From NCBI GenBank assembly GCA_034670405.1, contig JAXDDX010000056.1:2294001-2358000 (forward strand): a DNA stretch of 64,000 nt, written 5' to 3'. The notes below the pieces were generated by a model. That model saw only the letters and a list, made by a program, of their open reading frames with translations. It was not told where the DNA came from and did not search any database. The DNA comes from Hoplostethus atlanticus (lineage: Eukaryota; Chordata; Actinopteri; Trachichthyiformes; Trachichthyidae). How positions within the stretch are numbered: the first letter of the stretch is position 1; each line of letters begins with the position of its first letter. The translations under genes and the position numbers were made by a program. Below are positions 12,877 to 24,816 of the stretch, one piece after another.

Positions 12877-15800
12877 TCAGATTTCTCGAGGATCAATAAT
12901 TTTCCCTATGAGCAGGATAAACCCTGTAAATTCATCGTAGATTATGAGGATGAATGGTCGGTCAAAGTTAATTCGAGGGGGGACGGAGAAGTCCAGCTGG
13001 ACGTCAGATCTCCCCCCGTCTTCCGACTTGGTCTCTTCTACCTCCAAGGTAACCTCGTGAAGTGCCTGTAATGTAATGACACAGGAACAGGGGTGGTGAG
13101 GGAAGGGTGTATAGAAGAATATAGAAGAGCCAGAGTGATAGGAGTGAAGAAGAAACAAACAAACAAACAAACAAAGAAACCACATTGCCAGTGGTCAATT
13201 AACTGAATGTGTACTGAAAATAGATGCTTATGTGCAGCTGCTCAATCTTTCCTTTAAAGATCTCAACCTATAAAAGCATTTTCCCCCTCGTATTTCCACC
13301 CTCTGACAGAAATGGGACGTTGTGGTTATTTTTCGACCTTGATGAGTTTCAGTGTCTTCTTCGGCGATGCCCCCGAGAAGTTGGCCGAGTTGGTGAAAGC
13401 AGACGATACCCCAGAGCTTCTCAGGAGGCTTTCTAAACTGTAGGATTTCCTCAGTTGGAACTTGGGGAAACGGATTTCTGCCCGCCTGTGAAAACAACAA
13501 TCAATGTGTTAATGGATTTGCTCTAAGCTGTCTTGTTACAAGTTGGGGGAGGCCATTCTGCAGGCTCACTAATGTATAAAGAGCAGTAATTATTGCTGAC
13601 TCAGACTCCACTCAGCATCATTCATCATGTTACTGAACAACAGAAAGTGTCTCGGGGGGGGGAGGTCGCTCTACACCGTGACATGGATCAATATACGCCC
13701 AGGTATGAGCAAACACACACAGAGGACATATAAACAAACTCATATACATTCGCTAACCTTTGGAGTAACATGCTCATACACACACAAGCACACATGTACA
13801 CTTACATCCAAACCCCCAACTCATGCATCAATCCCCTCGCTGCCAACCCCAACCCCTCCACTGTACAGCCACACACACACACACATTTACCTCCCCAGTG
13901 AGCTGAAGTGGCACCACAGCTATACAGTAGCCTTTGTAAACCAGTTATCCTGCATTACAACTGCTGGAGTTTCCAAAGAATTCCTCCTGGGTGTATGGAA
14001 AGTGGGTCTCCTAGGATAACTACACAATCTGCCCTTTGCTTTATTTGATTTCAGGGCTCCCACCTCAAACCATTTTGCTGCTATTCTGCATTCGTCTTAG
14101 CAAGTACTTGGTGTGATTCAGTTAAAACGATCCATATCCACCCAGGCTTGAGGCTGCTGAGACAAAAGTTCATGCAACCTGCTAGAGAAAGAGGGGAGTG
14201 AGCGGGTGACATGCCACAGACGGGCGTGAGCCAGATTCCAAACCCCACGGTGTTACAATGACTTGATGAGGTGTGTTTAGCCTGTTTAACCACTTGGACG
14301 TCCACACCTACCCCGGCTTCAGGTTGCTGAGCCAAAAGCTCATGCGGCTGTCAGACAGGCAGTCTTCCAGGGGCCGCAGCTCAGCTTTAGGTAGTAGGAG
14401 CAGCGAGGCCAGGCGTCCAGAATAGGGCAGCCTCACCACCGTGGCCGAGCAGTTGGTGTCGTACAGCATCCTCAGCTCGGACGAGTCGCCCCTGAACATC
14501 ATGGGCACCTCCACGCTGGCTGTAGCATTCACCTGGAAGCTCCGTAGCACCGTGTGGCGCCGCTCGAATGGCTGCTTCCACCGACCTGATCAAGCGAACA
14601 ATCAATTTTCCATCACCTTCCCATTTTATACATGCACTTTGCCATGCATTTGCTGATGGCAGTGAAACAGAGACGGAAAATTATTTCATGAACAGTTCCT
14701 GTCATTTGGTGAAATACAAATAGTGGTGTTTCATTATGCAGTACGCAGGATTTATGTTTGGATTATGTGTTTAACAAAGGTAACAGGTTATGGATGAGAA
14801 ATGAGGACAAATTGGAAAAAGTAGAGGGTTGCACACCTATAAAAAGCTCCTGTTGTGTAAATGTATTACCACCAACTGTGACTGATTGAGCACCCGCTTT
14901 TCATTGGAGAACAAAAGAGCAGGTGCTCAATATGCTACAGTGGGTGGTAATGCATTTACACAATGAACACATATTGTAAGTGCACTGACTATACTTTTCC
15001 AATTTTACTTGAAATATATTTTCCTTTCAGTTTTCACTTCACTCCAGTATATTTTTGCCTTTTGCCAATCAATGAAGTTATGCTTTTTGGGTCTGTCTGG
15101 GGGTTCACACCACCAATACACAGCAATATTTCCAACCTTGCACTGAGAATATAGAATATAAATATACATGAGCAAAACAGTTTCTATTCCTGAGAAAACA
15201 CATTGTACAGTAAGCTACCTTTAAAATGCACATAGTTGGTGAGTATATGTTTGTCAGAGCCTTGCAAGTCTTTCATCAGCATCTCAAAGCTGATGTTGTT
15301 GAAGGCGGTAGGCCTGGTGTGCTGAGGCCAGGTCAGAAAACTCTGGTAGTCTAGTGAGGGTTTGCCATCCACATGTAGGTTGCTCCACACTCCCAGTTGG
15401 ACCCCAGCCCCTCCCTCCAGTACCTCAGCTCCAGCGCTCTGTATTTGAGTCCCAGCCCCCTGAACCCCAATCCCAGCCTCCACCCCATGTCCTGCCCCTG
15501 CCCTAGCCCCAGTCCCAGCTTCTGCCTCTGCTGCAGCCCCAGCTCCTGCCCTCTGAACCCCTCCCTCCTGCATCGTGAGGCTCTGTTGCAGCTCTGCGAG
15601 AGCAGATATGGTAGCCTCCACTTTCTGTTCTGTAGAGTTGGCTGCCAGCCCCAGGGCTTTCAGGGCCTGGCTCCGACTCTCGGACCCAGAGACCCGGGCC
15701 AACAGCGCCAGAGCTGACGCCAGGCCCAAGGGTGAGAATAGGAGGTTATGTTGCTGCTGCTGCTGCTGAACACCAGGCTTAGCAGTGGTTCTGGTGGCCA

Positions 15801-16014
15801 GGTCACGATAAGGTTCAAAGGCCAATGCTGTATTTAGGGCTGATGTGTTAAGCTGCGGCTGCTTGAGCTCTCGCTCCCTTCTGAGAGGCCTGCTGAAGAG
15901 CTTCCCTCGCTTTGGTAGAGCAGACCCATCCGCTGAGAAGCCTGTTAGCACTGCTAGCACTGTTAGCCATGTAATGCTATACATAATGGAGATCATCGTT
16001 TCTTCTCTCGCCAT
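12877..16014 (-). CDS. Clade A serpin-like protein, probably non-inhibitory
   Basis: Coding exons are 16014-15219, 14585-14312, 13485-13338 and 13065-12877. They join in frame to 468 codons plus stop, with intron positions matching the neighbouring serpina1. A hydrophobic leader 'MISIMYSITWLTVLAVLTGF' predicts secretion. The ATG at 16014 is the nearest upstream Met of several (16167, 15996), so the start is uncertain. Serpin landmarks include 'NLLFSPLGLASALALLAR', 'LTNYVHFKG', 'VEVPMMFRG', 'IRFPKFQLRKSYSLESLL', 'FSGASPKKTLKLIK' and 'NFDRPFILIIYDEFTGF'. The hinge reads 'LEVEETKSEDGGRSD' instead of the small-residue GTEAAA type, so loop insertion and protease trapping are unlikely. A Gly/Ala-rich insertion of about 60 residues sits before 'GVWSNLHVDG'. 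Angiotensinogen is another non-inhibitory clade A member, but I see no angiotensin-like DRVYIHPF peptide after the leader. Exact orthology is not assigned. Confidence 0.75.
14853..14963. repeat. 111-base imperfect palindrome (foldback / hairpin)
   Basis: The left arm starting 'TTGTGTAAATGTATTACCAC' pairs with the right arm, whose complement starts 'TTGTGTAAATGCATTACCAC'. Pairing continues inward ('ATTGAGCACCCGCT' against 'ATTGAGCACCTGCT') to a loop near 14906-14912. The arms are about 50 bases with few mismatches. It lies in the intron between exons 1 and 2 of the 12.9-16.0 kb serpin. It could be a small foldback MITE or a microRNA-type hairpin. Confidence 0.75.
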
Positions 16015-17256
16015 GCTGGCCTGGCCTGATCTGGAGACGCTGCAGGTCGATCTCATGTAAGACCGAACAAACTCCAGCTTTGGGGGAGTGTTGTTCTTCC
16101 AGCTCCATGCGGGGGTGGTGGTGGTGTTGAAAGGATATTGATCTCTAAGGCTGTTCTGTTGACCCATGGGCTGAGCTCCAAGCAAACAACGGCAGTCTGT
16201 TTTTTTTTAGTTTCTCAGAAACAGTGTGTGTGTGTGTGTGTGTGGTGGGCAGAGAGGACAGAGCACACTCAATCCCCCCTTCAATAGACACCCTGGTCAA
16301 CATGGATTCTGAACACTTATGTAACTGATATGCATGCTAAACTAGCACTCTGGTTGTGCAGACTTTGGCATATTCTGCTTTATTCCCAATACTAACAATA
16401 TAAAAGTGTTTTTACCTTACAAAGACAGTATGATCATGCCTAACACGTCACCTACAAATACAGTATTCACATGCCTGATGCTACTATGTGGAAAGGATCA
16501 GAAGATATATGTCCGTAGACGACACAGAACAAGTCTCTTGTGTATTTTTTTTTATATCTCACAGGTATAAAAATGTTATGGTAAGCAGATGAAAATGGTA
16601 GATGAAAACAATGCAATAGTCTAGTTTCTGATTAACCTCTGAATGCAGAGGCAGAAGCGAACGCCGTGACAGTCTGTGAAATGTCAAAGTCATTAAATAC
16701 TTTCAGCTTAATCTCATCATGCTAATACGGTCTCTAATTAAATAGCAAGTCAAATGGCATTCTCAACAGAACGCCACACAGACAGTCGGCATCCTGCACC
16801 TCATATAAAACAGTTGCTGCACTGATGTTGTGGTGCCACCGTGTGGCTACTATGTTACTTGAAGCGAGTTTGAATGTGATCTTTTTGCCTGACCCATATC
16901 AAAAAGAGCACCGATAAGCAGAGCATTTTGCATTCAGCAAAAACCTCCCGTCAGACTCTGAATAATAGTTTGTGTATGTGAAAGTGTAAGAGTAAGCAGC
17001 TTACACTAACCAGGACCGACTCAAAATGTGTATAACATGGGAATAATATCACTGTGTTTATCTGAAACTATAACCCAACTGACAAATAACTTCTGTCGGC
17101 AAAAAGAAACAAACATAATCATTAATTTGTTGTCTTGGGGGACATTTAGTGATGCAGATAAAGAATGAGTCAAGCCCTCGGTGTCCCTGTTTCGCTCATT
17201 AGTGGAAACTAGGCTAATGAGCACATCCTATTAGGAAGGGTGCAGCGGAGGGGGAC
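16015..17256. other. Intergenic spacer, serpin promoter side and clmn 3' side
   Basis: No coding exon is recognised. The right part should hold the clmn 3' UTR: an AATAAA on the minus strand at 16379-16384 is a candidate end, about 870 bases after the stop. A (GT)n run lies at 16224-16244. Confidence 0.5.
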
Positions 17257-20200
17257 TCAAAGGTTCATTTGAGGTAAGATGAAGTAGCAGTAGAGCAAGA
17301 TCCACAGGACCGAGAGCAACTCCAGCTCTAATGGGGTTAATTCACCAGAGGCTGCTAAAGATTGAAGAATCACACCACCCTCACTGCTGGAAAGAAGATA
17401 AAGCACAAGAGTATTGGAGTAAGACCAAAATGGGGCACATGATGAAACCACAAAACCAACTATATAGTTATATGTTCAAAATATATATATATCAGACGAA
17501 GACTAAAATAGGACACATTACATCAATAATGAAAATAATGAAATAATGACACCAAATCTGGACATACACAAGGCTAAAGTTGTCTATTATAAGCTCAACA
17601 TACAGAACATGTGCAGTGTTTTACATTGCAAACTAGGAATTATTTGCACAATGTTGTGAATGCATTATAGGGTTATATATCGTGTGTGTTTGTCCAGAAA
17701 AGGTGGTAGCCTACCTGGATGACTTTGAGGTGGAACTGCAGGCATTATTTTTACCATCGTCATGGAGATTCACATCTGCCTTCATGCTTTCTTCCAGTGT
17801 CATTTCAGTGGGGTGGCCTATCCTTGTTCCCCTCTCAGTCAGAGGGTTATGTTTCTTGTTCTGCTGTTCCTCCGCCTTCTCCTCTACTGTGACGACTTCC
17901 TCAAAATTATCTTCCTCCTCCCCTTCATCTTTGTGATCCTTCTGTAAACCCTCCTCTTCCTCCACCTTGGTCACCTCTTCCATTGGAGCAACAATGCCTC
18001 CTATCTTCTTCCCCTTCTGTGCTAACTCTAACCGCAGCTGTCTCTCTGACTTTACACGCAGACTCGTCAATAAATATTTTCTGGTTTTCCACCTTGAAAC
18101 TTTGGGAATCCTCAACACTGTGCTCCTCTTCCTTCTTTAAACCATTTTCTACCTCCTCTTCTTCCTCTCGCTCCTCTTGTTTCCCTGCCTTTCTCTCCTC
18201 CCCCTCTTTCTCTACTTGTCCTTCAATCTCTGCTTCAACCTCTTTCTCCAACCCTGCATCTTCTAAAAACTCTGCATTCTCTTCCTCCTCATCGTCACCA
18301 TCATTATTCTCTTCCCTCGCAACTCCTTCTCTCCCCTCCTCAAATTCGTCTTCGCTTTTGCCTTCATCCTCTGACTTCTCTTCCACATCACACATCTCTC
18401 TGCCGTTTACTGTCTCTCTCAATCTATTGGCTTCTCTAATCTTCTGCTGCTCATCCCTAACACTATTTCTATTTTCCTCGACATCAATGTTCCCCTGATC
18501 CTTTAGCTGAACCCTGTCAAAGTCCCCATTCAGTGCAAGTAAGCTTTCCTGGTGTCGGGAGTAACACTCGGCTCCATTCTCAGTCAACACCTCTGATGCA
18601 TTCAGATGTTTTGATTCCCTTGTCATCTGCCTGTTTGAGATCTTTCCTTCTACTGTTCCCTCCTCAACCCTTGGCGCTTGTCCATTGAGTTGACTATATG
18701 ATTGGAAAACCTCTTTGTTCAGATCCAGGATGTAGCTGTAGGCGTCCTCCTCATCCGAGTCCAGCGCTGACAAGCTGTAGATTCCTTCCTCGGAGCTCTG
18801 GGAAAAATGACCCTCATTCATACTCTTGCTGTAGACCTGATACACTGTGGCTTTCTCCATCCACGACCGGGTCTCCAGGTCAACGTTGTCTATGTCCAAC
18901 GGACTGATTGGCTTCACGACACTGATCGGCTTGTCTTTGTCGTATTGTGAGGCGGTGGTATCGCCCACAGTTTGCTCAATGCCGTTGGGGGGATTATATG
19001 ATGAAAAGATGTTGTTGGTATTGAACATGTAAAGGGAGGTGGCATGGGGCTCTCCTGAACATCTTCGGGCCCATCGCTTCCATAGTAGCTGCTCATTGGT
19101 CTTCTCCAGGCCCTTAATCAAGGCTTGGGCTTCTGGTTGATGAGTAAGGGTCTCTCCAAAGCTCATCGACTCAGGTGATGTAAAACTTGGGATCTCAGGA
19201 ATGTTTATTCTCATTTCAATATCTGTTGTATCATCCTGTAATTTAGAGTGTATTAGTATATGGAGTAATGTTTTGTGTTTTGCTTGTTTGTGTTTTACAT
19301 TTATGTGAAATAATAATAAAGAAAATTAAGAAATGAATAGAAGAGTAGTATTTATGAACGCAATGGTCTCTGTTGTCTGTTGTGTAGGAAGAAGCAGTAC
19401 TCACCTCATCTACGCCTGAATAATGCTCCAGGAACATAGACACATAGGTAATGATGGACCGCTCATCTGGTGAAGTGCATGTTACATCTGTGGAGAGAAA
19501 GAGACTCTCTTTTTACACATCAGCAGTTTGGTTTGAATAGGAAGAGCATCCTTCAGTGGGAGGACCTGGGTTTTCATCCGCCCTGCTGAAGTGCCCATTT
19601 TGTAGCTGACCCTGACCTCCCTCGATGGGGGCAAGAGAAAACAGAAAGAATCATGAAAGTATCACATTAATTATTATTTCAGAAATAGTAAGAATAGCAC
19701 CAAACAACAGAAGGATCTTTATTACTTATTTATGGTGAGATCAAGTTATAAACTGGTCTGCAGTGGGTTCAGTTTCACAACGGTTCTGATTCATTCCAAC
19801 AGTGATAGGTGGCGCAATTGTTGCTTTGCTGCTCCCCCAACTGTTACTGTAGGCACAATCGTAGCACCATCTGCCTCAAGGCTGATTTCTTGCAGAAAGA
19901 TACTTGTTTGTGCGTTTGTGAAGGAAAACAGATCAATGTGCAGCACGCTTTATTGAGTAACCTTCTTACCTTCGGGCTCCAGAAGAGGCGGGATGCCCAA
20001 GCTGTGCTGTGCTATCATGAAGGCCTCCTGAACGTTCTCCCTGGGCTCTCTGGACAGGCCGTCCTTCAGGTCTACCAAGGCAGGGTCTATGGACTTTATC
20101 ATGGCTAGGAAGGCCAATCCACTCATCCAGCTCTTCCCAAAGTCATGGACCTCCACTCCAAACCTGGGAATTTGAACAAATAGAAACAAAAACAATACAT

Positions 20201-22365
20201 TTTCAAGAGCATAAAATAGAATCTTGGTATCCATGCATTCACTACATCTGATCAATATAATGTTGTGGCAGACTGGGGGGACAGTGTGGGTGAGGCGTAG
20301 GCTGGATGCAGGAGAGAGTTGAGTCAGAGGACTGACTCTTCCTGTATCCAGCACCGGCTATGGCCAATTAAGGCCAATTGCAGCCGGGTCCTTTTAACCT
20401 TTTAACCTGTGGATGTATGTCGGTGTAGGCTGGATGCAGGACAGAATCTGCATCCAGCCTACACCACACCATCCCCCCAGTCTGCCACAAAAGTGTAATG
20501 AACTGATTGTTGATTGATGTTGTTGTTTTATATTTACCATTCATTTTAACCAAGTTATTTTTCTCCTAATTTTCTGTGACTTCTAACTCACTTTGATGTG
20601 CATCTTTGAACCCAGTGCAGGAGTGTCTTGATCACTTTCCCATGGTACTTTGGTGTCCTGGAGGCCCTTCTGCCTTTGGTTGGCAAAGTGCTGCTGGAGA
20701 AGCTTCTGTTGTGACTGGACAGGGGTGAAAGGTCACTGGCGGAGGGGTAACTACTCATAGATAAAGAGGAGAGGCTGGAAGAAAAAGGCCTCTCGAGGCC
20801 TCCCGTCAACTCCTTTATCTGTGAGGGAGTAAAAGAGTGGTACTTATGTAAGGTGTAAGGTCTGTCATTAAGAGAAAGTCATGGGCAAGAAGAGAAAGAT
20901 GAGGAAAAAATGAGAGTGAAAAATTGCTAGGATATGTGAGTTATGAAACATCCTACCTGGAAATATAGGATAATTTTCCAGACAAGGTTAAGAACAACAG
21001 AAGGGATGCCATCAGCAATACAAGAGGCATCAATGCCAAGCAGCTTCACCTGAGAGAGAGCGGGGGGGAAACCACAAGTGAACATTTTCTGTGAAATTGC
21101 AAATGCACAAAATGACTTGTCTAAACAGTATCAGTGTGGTTAAAGCTGAAGGCTAATACACTCACATGTCTATCATCCAGGAAAGCCAGGACCTTGGCAA
21201 TGTTATTCAGCCTGAAAATGCGATGAGAAGACGGCCTAAACCTGTAAACCTACAATGAGAAATGACTGAAGAAAGGCTGCTAATTGATGTAGCAGATCAA
21301 AACCTGATATCTCAAAAAACTTTTCAGGATTTCAGAGAAGGATTCTTATTTACTAGGTAATTAAGGAATAATACTACTAATAAATTCTCTTTATTGTCTT
21401 ATGTCTCTTTCTTATGACATTAAATCACTGTTTCTTACTAGTTTGCACCCAGACAATTCCTCCAACAAGGCCATCAGTACTCTGCCATCCTGAATGTCCA
21501 TGTACAGGTCGTGTACCTCAACCGGAGGCTCACACTGGAAATAACGAAACATATTTGTTTGATTTGAAATGTACAGTATGATATCAGTAGAATATCACAG
21601 TAATATCAGATTGATCGTGCCTTACTCTCTGCAGAGAGACATTCATCCACCTGGTGAACGTTCTCTTCTGTACCGCTTCCCTTCCACCTGGAGAAAAGAA
21701 GACAAGGCCTTGTGAAATACACAGATAAAACTGGAAATTTCGAAGGGAGTATATGATGATTTCAATGATTTCAATGATTTCAAAAGGCTGCTTTAAATGT
21801 TATATTGTACACAGTACTGGTTTTATGTTGAATATTGCAAGCAGGTAAGAGCCGGACTATTTCAGAGCCTGGGGTAATGGCACAAACGTGTTTGCACCCA
21901 GAAGAATGCAGAATTGGAAGACATTTGACTTTAAGATGAGTTGACATCTCCATAACTTGAGAAAGCGTTTAATAAGGTACTGTGTCTGGTTCCATAAGCA
22001 GAATATCAACAATTAAAAAAAAAAAAAATACAGATTGGGCAATCAGATGGCACAAAGCATAGGACTTTTACCTTGGAAATGAAAGTATATAAGGATAAGG
22101 TGGAACAAAGAGAGTAAACTATTCGGTTTACAATTTGCACAGAGAGCACGCTCCATTGGCCTTGAAAGTCTGTCTTGTCGACATCAATTGTACAGTGATT
22201 TAACATCACATTCACAGCAACAGTATGTTACAGTAGCATCGGAATACAAGTTCTCATTATTGATCTTGGCATTACTATACCTTGAGGACACTGCGCTTGT
22301 TGATCACCGACTTCTCCCATTGATTTCTCCTGTACATCCCAGCTGGTCTTGTCCTGCGTTGCCAT
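17257..22365 (-). CDS. clmn: Calmin, calponin-homology transmembrane protein, with a one-base frameshift
   Basis: Actin-binding, membrane-anchored protein of the spectrin/nesprin-like CH family. Ten coding exons: 22365-22281, 21687-21626, 21534-21439, 21249-21166, 21049-20957, 20818-20592, 20163-19970, 19487-19405, 19235-17715 and 17386-17257. CH1 begins 'VQKRTFTRWMNVSLQR' and includes 'VEVHDLYMDIQDGRVLMALL' and 'SSHRIFRLNNIAKVLAFL'. A Ser-rich linker follows, then CH2 with 'LLHWVQRC' and 'GKSWMSGLAFLAMIKSIDPA'. The large ninth exon encodes a Glu-rich tail. The last exon ends 'LLSVLWILLYCYFILPQMNL', a single C-terminal membrane anchor. Oddity: within exon 9 the frame changes near 18040-18070, from '..IDESACK' to '..KSERQLRLELAQKGKK'. 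Exon lengths sum to 2575, one base over 858 codons, so a single inserted base is the simplest reading. The position between serpins and glrx5 matches vertebrate synteny. The first exon is the least certain. Confidence 0.88.
20263..20490. mobile_element. MITE-like element with 19-bp perfect terminal inverted repeats
   Basis: The ends are exact inverted copies: TTGTGGCAGACTGGGGGGA at 20263-20281 and its complement at 20472-20490. Inside, 'TAGGCTGGATGCAGGA' occurs near 20300 and again near 20426, followed by its own inverted copy near 20449, so most of the 228 bases can fold back. There is no coding capacity. It sits in clmn intron 6 and is most likely a non-autonomous DNA transposon. The superfamily is not assigned because I see no clear target duplication. 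Confidence 0.75.
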
Positions 22366-24682
22366 GGAATCACTGATGTTGCGGGACGGTTTAACCTCAG
22401 TAACACTTCTACTTATGATCCATTGTGGGTATGGCAAAGGAAAACAGTTCAAAGTGTAATGCAGTAGTAGTAATTTGAGGCGCTACGTGAGGCTGCATGT
22501 CTTGCCTGAACACGCTGAGACCTGCCTCTGTTGATCAACTGTAGCACCACTCCCCCATGACCCGGTACCAGCTCAACCTGCGTCATAGTGGTCTGTGCTT
22601 GGTAGAATTCTCACTGTGGAGGCGTTCATATTATGTACTGACAGTGTTCGAATTTAGAACATCTAATAATTTAGAAATCAACTTTGATCATAGGTAGGTA
22701 GTAGGTTAGGTATTTTGTGACAATTTCCTGTTGGCTCACACCCCTGGGCCTGCAATAAATCTCCTGACCTTTCATGACAGAAAAATTCCATGCCCTAAAA
22801 ATCTGAAATTCCTTCTGAGCATGTTTTAAAAGGGTTAATTTTTTTGAGGAGTGAATAGTTTGGCTTTCACAACAGGGCCAACCAGGGGTAGCCAAGGCTT
22901 ATGTTACTCAAGTTACTCAATTCCTTCCAAAGCAAAAAGTGATTTTTCTTATCTACAGAGATGAGAAATGAGCAGGGCTTTATTTCAAATCAACACATAG
23001 TATTCTCAAACCTGTTTTGTTTTTGTTTTTTTAGCCCTGGCACTGATAAAGTACTTGGCCTTGCTGCAAAATCTAACCACTAAAAACAGCTAATAATGTC
23101 ATGTGATGCATGTGAGTGAAACCAGCTGTGATATTCACTTTTCTGACTTGACTTCACCAGAGAATGTAAACTCTGCAGCTTACCCTGGAACACACCCCTC
23201 CACAGAATCATCAGTCAACTAATAAAGGTGCATGAAGATGTCTTGGTGACGTTATACATATATTGCCAACTTTGTTTGTTTGTTAATTCATAAGACATTT
23301 AACTAAGATAATATATCCAAGTAATAATATATCCAAGTAGAGATTTGTTAATTGAAAATGAAGTATTTCCCAACAGAGCAGAAATGTGCACTTGCAGATT
23401 TCACAGTGCAGTTAAACAAATCTCTTGTCAGTTGACTATGGTGCATACCATGTAAAATGGCCTGGGTTTGAATCCGTCCTGAAACCTTTGTTGCATGTCT
23501 TTCCTGACATTAAATTAGATTGCAAAAAGGAGAAGTCGTCGCATATTATGAGCCACAAGAGGACAGCAAGGCACTGTGGCGCTATGCGACAGATGTTTTT
23601 GTTACATGTTCACCAGCTGAATTTTGGGGCATCTAAGACAGGATACTCTAAGCTACATAGAGACATAATTTTCCATGTCATATACCGATTTAACAATAAA
23701 TCCCAAACACTTTGTAGTCTATTCTTCATCTTTATTATCAAAATGCCATTTAATTGTGACTTGAATTGGTCATTCAAGGTAGTAAAGTGTGGGAAATCCC
23801 AGACAGAAGTGTGACAGCTGGAAGTGCTTAACAGGAAGAGCTATCCCTGTCCCAAACAATATCTAGCTGCCAAGTATTATTCTACCTGCCTCAAGAAAAG
23901 CGATGGTTACAGAAAGAGACCATCACCACCGTGGAAAGCAGGTCTGTCCAAGGAACATCGCACGTGAAACTCCTGAGCCTCGAGAAGTCACGCCTTTTCA
24001 TTCTTTGTATTTCTCTCTGCAACCTTGTTGGGCCACACAAGCAACCCTTCTTGCAAGGGGCTGCTTAGCAAGGATGCAATGAATCACTACACAAGCATGA
24101 TGGGATACTGGAGAAATACAGGTCATTTAGCAAATGCTTTTATCCAAACTATGTGGGGATCGAACCCACGCGTGAGATTGCGAGTCTCATGCTCTATCAA
24201 GTGAGCTGTACGGGCCTTTCTGAAATAGATAGATCATTTAGCAATTTAAATGTAAAGAACTACTACAACTCTTGCATAGCCATGTGTTTTCACATATTTA
24301 TTAAAACATTTACAAGATTAGATAAAAAGTAAACAAATGATTCAGGCTCAAATTAAAACATGCTTATCATACATTTTTAGCAAATTCAAGAAGCCGCTGG
24401 AGATGACTGCACTCTTGGCCTGACAAAACAACAATATCAAACAAAATAATTCACAAAAGGGGGTTCATATGCATTATCTATCAAAGAACAATGATGAGCC
24501 AGTTTTGGTGAAGCGAGACCCCTGACCAATATTTCCCTCTGATCATGTATCGCGGTTTACCTGCCTATTAAACTAGGTAGTCCATCAAAGTCTTTCTGGG
24601 TATTAAAAAGGAAAATATGGACTACCCCAATACATTTTGCATCCTTTGGCGTGCACAGGACTACTGAACAGATTCCAAATGT
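22366..24682. other. Intergenic region upstream of clmn
   Basis: I see no recognisable coding exons. The open frame at 23425-23814 has no family features and no splice context. The region must hold the clmn promoter and 5' UTR exons, which I cannot place. A tRNA-like SINE fragment lies at 24124-24216. Confidence 0.5.
24153..24216 (-). repeat. tRNA-derived sequence (SINE head or tRNA pseudogene)
   Basis: The minus strand reads like a tRNA: D-arm 'AGCTCACTTGATAGAGCA', anticodon stem TGAGA/TCTCA around loop CTCGCAA, and T-arm 'GTGGGTTCGATCCCCAC'. The 5' strand GGCCCGT finds no partner after the T-arm, so there is no acceptor stem. Immediately beside it (24124-24147) is 'CATTTAGCAAATGCTTTTAT', a motif common in fish interspersed repeats. 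It resembles tRNA-Lys except for a CGC anticodon. I read it as a SINE remnant, not a working tRNA gene. Confidence 0.65.
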
Positions 24683-24688
24683 TTTATT
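24683..24688 (-). terminator. Candidate polyadenylation signal of prkrip1
   Basis: AATAAA on the minus strand about 130 bases after the prkrip1 stop codon. Confidence 0.5.
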
Positions 24689-24816
24689 GTTGCCTCTAGA
24701 GATTGTGATTTCGGCGTCTTCAATCTCCCCATCCCCGCGTGAAAACAAGTCCAGCTCACAAAGCCAGAAAACAACCTTAGCAGTCCGCATCCATCATATT
24801 GCAGGCAGCAGTAAGG

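Noticed and set aside
15397..15717. Plus-strand Pro/Ser-rich frame
   Set aside because: It is the antisense shadow of the Gly/Ala-rich insertion in the minus-strand serpin.
12877..16014. Angiotensinogen (agt)
   Set aside because: The protein is also a non-inhibitory clade A serpin, but no angiotensin-like peptide follows the signal sequence, and the locus is that of the serpina1 cluster.
17983..18498. Plus-strand Ser-rich frame of 171 codons
   Set aside because: It is antisense to the Glu-rich exon of clmn; Ser codons arise from the complement of Glu codons.
24153..24216. Functional tRNA gene with CGC anticodon
   Set aside because: The acceptor stem does not close, and the fragment adjoins a fish SINE-type motif.
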